In this document: in pieces, positions 14,269-17,126 of the stretch | Layout: each line of letters starts with the position of its first letter | Position numbering within the stretch: position 1 is the stretch's first letter | Source of the DNA: Chloroflexota bacterium | GTDB taxonomy: Bacteria; Chloroflexota; UBA6077; FW602-bin22; JACPQP01 | Assembly: GCA_016190465.1 (NCBI GenBank) | Contig: JACPQP010000163.1 | Coordinates: 1 to 17,126 of the forward strand | Direction of reading: 5' to 3' | DNA: 17,126 bases | Program-made: the position numbers and the translations under genes | The notes under the pieces: generated by a model | What the model was told of the DNA's origin: nothing | What the model saw: the letters and a program-made list of their open reading frames with translations, nothing else | Databases searched by the model: none

Positions 14269-15861
14269 TCAGGTGAGAAACGCGAGCTTGTTCGTCGGGA
14301 ACGGCACCCCGTTGAGCAGGCCGCCGGCCGTCGCGAAGGGACGGAACCGCGCGGGGTCGTACACCCAGTAGAAGCGGCGGTGGTAGAGCGTGATCGTCGG
14401 CAGTTCGGTGGCCACGATCTCCTGGAGCCGGTAGACCGGCGCCCGCCGGTCCTCGGGCCGGAGCGCGCGGACCTGCGCCTCGGACGCCCGAGCAAACTCG
14501 TCGTGGCGAAAGGCGAACCCCTGCGCGAAGTCGTTGGCCTCTTCGCCGGTGTACCAGCGACGGAGGAAGTCGGGATCGCCGCCGACGCCGATGTGCGAGG
14601 TCAGGGCGAGCTGGAAGCTCCCCTCGCCCAGGAGCTGGAGCCGCGTCTTCGGGTCGGCCCGCCGGATGCGGAGCGCGATGCCCACGGCTTCCAGCATCGG
14701 CTGGATCAGCTCGGGCTCGCGGGCGGATGGGTCGGCCAGCAGCTCCAGCGCCACGGACCGGCCGGCCAGAAGGTCTCGCGCCCGGTCGGGGGCATGGGGC
14801 AGCAGCCCCGCCACCGCCGGGTTGAACCAGGGCGTCTCCGGCGGGATGACCCCGGTCCCCTCGATCACCGGCGGGCCCTTCGTGATGGTCCGGGCGATGG
14901 CTGCCCGATCCAGCGCCAGCGCCACCGCCAGCCGGATGGAGCGATCGTCGAGCGGCGGGCGCAGGGTATTCACCGCGAGTCGCACCACCGACTGCGGCGC
15001 GGTCTCGAAGACCCGCGGGCGATCTCCCCCCAGGAGCGTCAGGACGCTGGCGTCGGCGCCGAGCGACAGATCGGCCTGTCCCCGCTGCACCACCGGGATC
15101 CGCATCTCGGCCGGCACGACGAACTGCCAGAACTCGTCGATCGTGGGGCGCCCCCGGAAGTACCGGGGGAAGGCGGTGAGGCGATAGGCGCCCTCGGCCT
15201 GGCGATACTCGGCGAGACGAAACGGGCCGCTGCCGACCGTGGCCGCCTCACCCTCGAAGCGCTCGGGATCGCGGACAGTGGCCCAGACGTGGGCGGGGAT
15301 GATCGGGACACTGCCGGCGATCTCCTCCAGGAAGGGCGCGTACGGGCGATCGAGCAGCACGTCCACCGTGGACGGACCAACCGCCTCGGCCCCTACGACC
15401 ACCTCTGTCGACAGCCAGCGGAAGGGATGCTCCCGGTAGTAGGTGAAGGAGAACGCGACGTCCCGGACGGTCACGGGCTGGCCATCGTGCCAGCGAACGT
15501 CGTCCCGTAGCGTGAAGCGGCAATGCCGACCGTCCGTCGAGGTCTCCCAGCGCTCGGCCAGCCAGGGGATGGTCCCCCGGTCGTCCTTCCAGGTGAGCGT
15601 GTCGTAGAGAAGGGTGAGCAACGCGGCCCCGCCCGGCCCGGTGGTGCTGATCCGGAAGGGAGTGGGGAACCCCACGTCGGTCCACCAGGCGAAGCGCAGG
15701 CGCGAGCCGCCCCCGCCCGTGAGGATGGAGCCCGCGTCGCGGCACGCCGCCACGATCGGCGCGATCTGCCCGAGCAGGGCCGCCTTCCCCAGTTGGCAGA
15801 GGATTCCTCGGCGCGGAATCTTGACCGGACGCGGCGCGCACTCGTTTGCCCTGTGGCTCAC
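14269..15861 (-). CDS. Family-5 ABC solute-binding lipoprotein (peptide/nickel type)
   Basis: This encodes about 530 residues and captures the transporter's substrate outside the membrane. The N-terminus has a double arginine (PRRGILCQLGKAALLGQ) and a hydrophobic stretch ending in VAAC, a lipobox that makes Cys40 the likely lipidated residue. Family-5 features follow: LYDTLTW, LAERWETSTDGRHCRFTLRD, VRWHDGQPVT, the AFSFTYYRE region, GSGPFRLAEY and ALDRAAIA. The frame is open from a TTG at 15867, but GTG at 15861 is preferred because AGGTGA lies six bases before it. It sits 41 bases after the DUF6390-type gene and directly before the two permease genes. Family-5 proteins bind peptides, nickel chelates, sugars and others; a nickel role is inferred from hypC and hydrogenase neighbours, not from binding residues. 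Confidence 0.9.
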   Translation of the reverse strand: MSHRANECAPRPVKIPRRGILCQLGKAALLGQIAPIVAACRDAGSILTGGGGSRLRFAWWTDVGFPTPFRISTTGPGGAALLTLLYDTLTWKDDRGTIPWLAERWETSTDGRHCRFTLRDDVRWHDGQPVTVRDVAFSFTYYREHPFRWLSTEVVVGAEAVGPSTVDVLLDRPYAPFLEEIAGSVPIIPAHVWATVRDPERFEGEAATVGSGPFRLAEYRQAEGAYRLTAFPRYFRGRPTIDEFWQFVVPAEMRIPVVQRGQADLSLGADASVLTLLGGDRPRVFETAPQSVVRLAVNTLRPPLDDRSIRLAVALALDRAAIARTITKGPPVIEGTGVIPPETPWFNPAVAGLLPHAPDRARDLLAGRSVALELLADPSAREPELIQPMLEAVGIALRIRRADPKTRLQLLGEGSFQLALTSHIGVGGDPDFLRRWYTGEEANDFAQGFAFRHDEFARASEAQVRALRPEDRRAPVYRLQEIVATELPTITLYHRRFYWVYDPARFRPFATAGGLLNGVPFPTNKLAFLT

Positions 15862-15902
15862 CGCCAATCACCTGCTTCAGAAGCCGCTTCACCAGCCGCG
15901 AT

Positions 15903-16643
15903 CTACACCGTCTCGTTCGCCAGGGCCAGATGGTGCAGCGTGTACCGCTCGAGGCGCTGGCGCTGGCGGTCGGTGAGGATCTCGCAGGCCCATCCCCAAT
16001 GGAGGGCCACCCAGTCGCCCGGTTGGGCGCCATCGACAAGACCGCGGCCATCTACCTGCCGATCGACCACCGTCCTCTCGGCCGTCTGGAGTGCGAGCTG
16101 CCCGTCGCGATAGACCACGGGCTGCCGCTCGACCACGAGCTGATTCCCGACCACCGCGACCACCCGACCCCAGCCAATCCGGCAGGAATCCAGCGACGAC
16201 AGCGTGGCCGCCGGCTGGCCGAGGTGGCGCCAGACGTCGAAGACGTGGAAGCTGTGGTGAGGCCGGGCGCCAGCCGGCGCCTTGCGCAGGACCCACTCGC
16301 GCGCTCGCCCCGTCAGTTGGTCTCCGACCCGGGCGAGCAGCGCGTGGTACAGTTGGCGCACCTCGACGCGCTCGAGCAGCTCGTTGCCGATCCAGTAGGC
16401 CTCGACCACTCGGACGTCGAACGGGTCGGCGATGCCGTTGGCGCGGGCGATCAACTGGAGGTAGGGCACGGCGCCGACGAACTTCGTCAGGAGCGGCGGC
16501 AGACCCGCGTCCGTCAGCCCTTCCAGCGCGTATCCCCAGAGCGTGTCGTTGTCGTCGCCGCCGCAGTAGCCGAGCCGGTTGGGCGGGAAGGCGTACCGGA
16601 TGAAGCGGAGCAGCCCGGGCCGGGCCTCATCCCCCGCTGGCAC
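15903..16643 (-). CDS. DUF6390-type hydrogenase-associated protein with HypC-like C-terminal half
   Basis: This encodes 246 residues with no known biochemical function. I recognise it, from memory, as resembling DUF6390 proteins. The N-terminal half has IRYAFPPNRLGYCGG (15-29), VVEAYWIGNELL (79-90) and the motif PHHSFHVFDVWRHLG (128-142). The C-terminal half (about 150-246) reads like HypC: CRIGWGRVVAV (Cys154) has the same C-x4-GRV-x2-V spacing as CLALPGRVTEV of the neighbouring HypC, and PGDWVALHWGWACEIL (208-223) matches the GxWVLVHVGFA strand of known HypCs, followed by an alpha-helical end. HypC uses its N-terminal Cys to carry the Fe(CN)2CO unit. The GTG start at 16643 lies within hypC (17-base overlap). 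The HypC-like reading is my inference. Confidence 0.8.
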   Translation of the reverse strand: MPAGDEARPGLLRFIRYAFPPNRLGYCGGDDNDTLWGYALEGLTDAGLPPLLTKFVGAVPYLQLIARANGIADPFDVRVVEAYWIGNELLERVEVRQLYHALLARVGDQLTGRAREWVLRKAPAGARPHHSFHVFDVWRHLGQPAATLSSLDSCRIGWGRVVAVVGNQLVVERQPVVYRDGQLALQTAERTVVDRQVDGRGLVDGAQPGDWVALHWGWACEILTDRQRQRLERYTLHHLALANETV

Positions 16644-16908
16644 GGCCTTCCTCCACCGGCTCGAGCGACTCGGCCGACTCGACGGTCTCGAGCGCCCGCG
16701 CCAGCGCCGCGTGGAGGGCCGCCAGCTCTTCGGCGGCAGTCCGATCGATCATGTCGAGGACCATCCCCCGGTCCAGCAGCACGTAGTGGCCCACGGCGAG
16801 ATCAGGGCACAGGAGCCGACTGGCCCGAACCCGCCGGCCGCCAATCAGCTCCACGTCGGCCTCCCCCTCGTCGACCTCCGTCACCCGACCTGGTAAGGCG
16901 AGGCACAC
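16627..16908 (-). CDS. hypC: HypC-family hydrogenase maturation chaperone
   Basis: This encodes 93 residues. HypC works with HypD in building the Fe(CN)2CO group and passes it to the hydrogenase large subunit. The mature N-terminus must begin Met-Cys, and the GTG at 16908 gives exactly MCLALPGRVTEV, with AAAGGAG nine bases upstream. The frame is open to 17103, but that extension would bury the essential Cys2 and runs through a repeat. A HypC-like GHYVLLDRGMVLDMID strand follows at 40-55, but the His usually found in this strand (VLVHVGFA in E. coli HypC) is Asp46 here. A helical, Glu-rich tail completes the protein. It is the first gene of the minus-strand operon and overlaps the DUF6390-type gene. 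Confidence 0.9.
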   Translation of the reverse strand: MCLALPGRVTEVDEGEADVELIGGRRVRASRLLCPDLAVGHYVLLDRGMVLDMIDRTAAEELAALHAALARALETVESAESLEPVEEGRASGG

Positions 16909-16939
16909 CTCCGCAATCTCCTTTTGCCCGATCAGGAAT

Positions 16940-17126
16940 CCCTCACCCCCCGAGGCCCTCACCCCCCCGCCCGCCGTTCCTGATCCGGTCCCAATACTGG
17001 GAGAGGGGGTGCAGCCACGCCGCTCCCCTTCTCCCCGGGTGGGGTTCACAGGGGAAGGTATCGGCGGGGGTGGGGTGCTCGGCGGCTGAAGGGGGGCAGC
17101 CACGGGGGGCCGCCCCTACGGTAGGG
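16940..17126. repeat. Dispersed C/G-rich repeat at right edge
   Basis: This interval upstream of hypC contains no gene that I can support. It holds blocks shared with the left edge of the window: 16995-17010 (TACTGGGAGAGGGGGT) is identical to 20-35, and 16954-16983 is the inverted counterpart of 78-107 with about two mismatches; a further CTCCCCTTC block also recurs. Block order differs between the two copies, which fits partial or rearranged members of one repeat family. No -35/-10 pair for hypC is obvious between the repeat and the GTG at 16908, so the operon promoter may lie within or beyond the repeat. Confidence 0.6.

Noticed and set aside
14242..15510. Plus-strand 422-residue open frame opposite the solute-binding gene
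   Set aside because: It lies antisense to a clear family-5 binding protein, with composition typical of a GC-rich shadow frame.
16909..17103. N-terminal extension of HypC to 17103
   Set aside because: It would place the essential Cys at residue 67, and it is Pro/Gly-rich because it reads through the edge repeat. The GTG at 16908 gives the correct Met-Cys start with a good ribosome binding site.

Overview
The window is GC-rich throughout. Its [NiFe]-hydrogenase genes, C-rich dispersed palindromic repeats, Pro/Thr-rich kelch surface protein and GTG-rich starts suggest a Chloroflexota-type bacterium, possibly Thermomicrobia-like. This taxonomic call rests on general resemblance only; no rRNA or universal marker gene is present.

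Layout. (1) 1-110: palindromic dispersed repeat. (2) 119-3526, minus: large secreted or membrane-anchored protein with a Flp-pilin-like N-terminal segment, kelch repeats, a Thr/Pro/Ser-rich stalk, an FnIII-like domain and two C-terminal 'GWNL' repeats, preceded by a good sigma70-type promoter. (3) 3640-4208: no gene seen, but overlapping strong hairpins. (4) 4209-6078, plus: small two-helix membrane protein, then a protein with two cyclic-nucleotide-binding domains and a PqqD-like domain. (5) 6177-6413, minus: small Asn/Gly-rich putative zinc-binding protein with its own promoter, leader hairpin and terminator. (6) 6807-12184, plus: a seven-gene group 3b [NiFe]-hydrogenase operon in the order diaphorase Fe-S subunit (HydB-like), stand-alone CRP-type sensor domain, FAD/NAD(P) subunit (HydG-like), small subunit (HydD-like), large catalytic subunit (HydA-like), maturation endopeptidase, and a HypA-like protein lacking its zinc domain. 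(7) 12241-12410: MITE-like inverted-repeat element at the convergent junction. (8) 16908-12479, minus: hypC, a DUF6390-type gene, then a family-5 solute-binding lipoprotein and two DppB/DppC-type permeases. (9) 16940-17126: a repeat related to the one at the left edge.

Working model. The plus-strand operon encodes a cytoplasmic NAD(P)-linked bidirectional hydrogenase with its own protease and a nickel-insertion factor. The opposing minus-strand operon begins with the Fe-centre chaperone HypC and continues into a dipeptide/nickel-type ABC importer without ATPase genes, which I infer serves nickel supply. HypB, HypD, HypE and HypF are not in the window.

The most interesting signal is in the DUF6390-type protein. 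Its C-terminal half matches the HypC pattern, with the same Cys-x4-Gly-Arg-Val-x2-Val spacing and a GDWVALH segment, while the adjacent true HypC lacks the corresponding His. This suggests a second, fused HypC-like Fe(CN)2CO chaperone.
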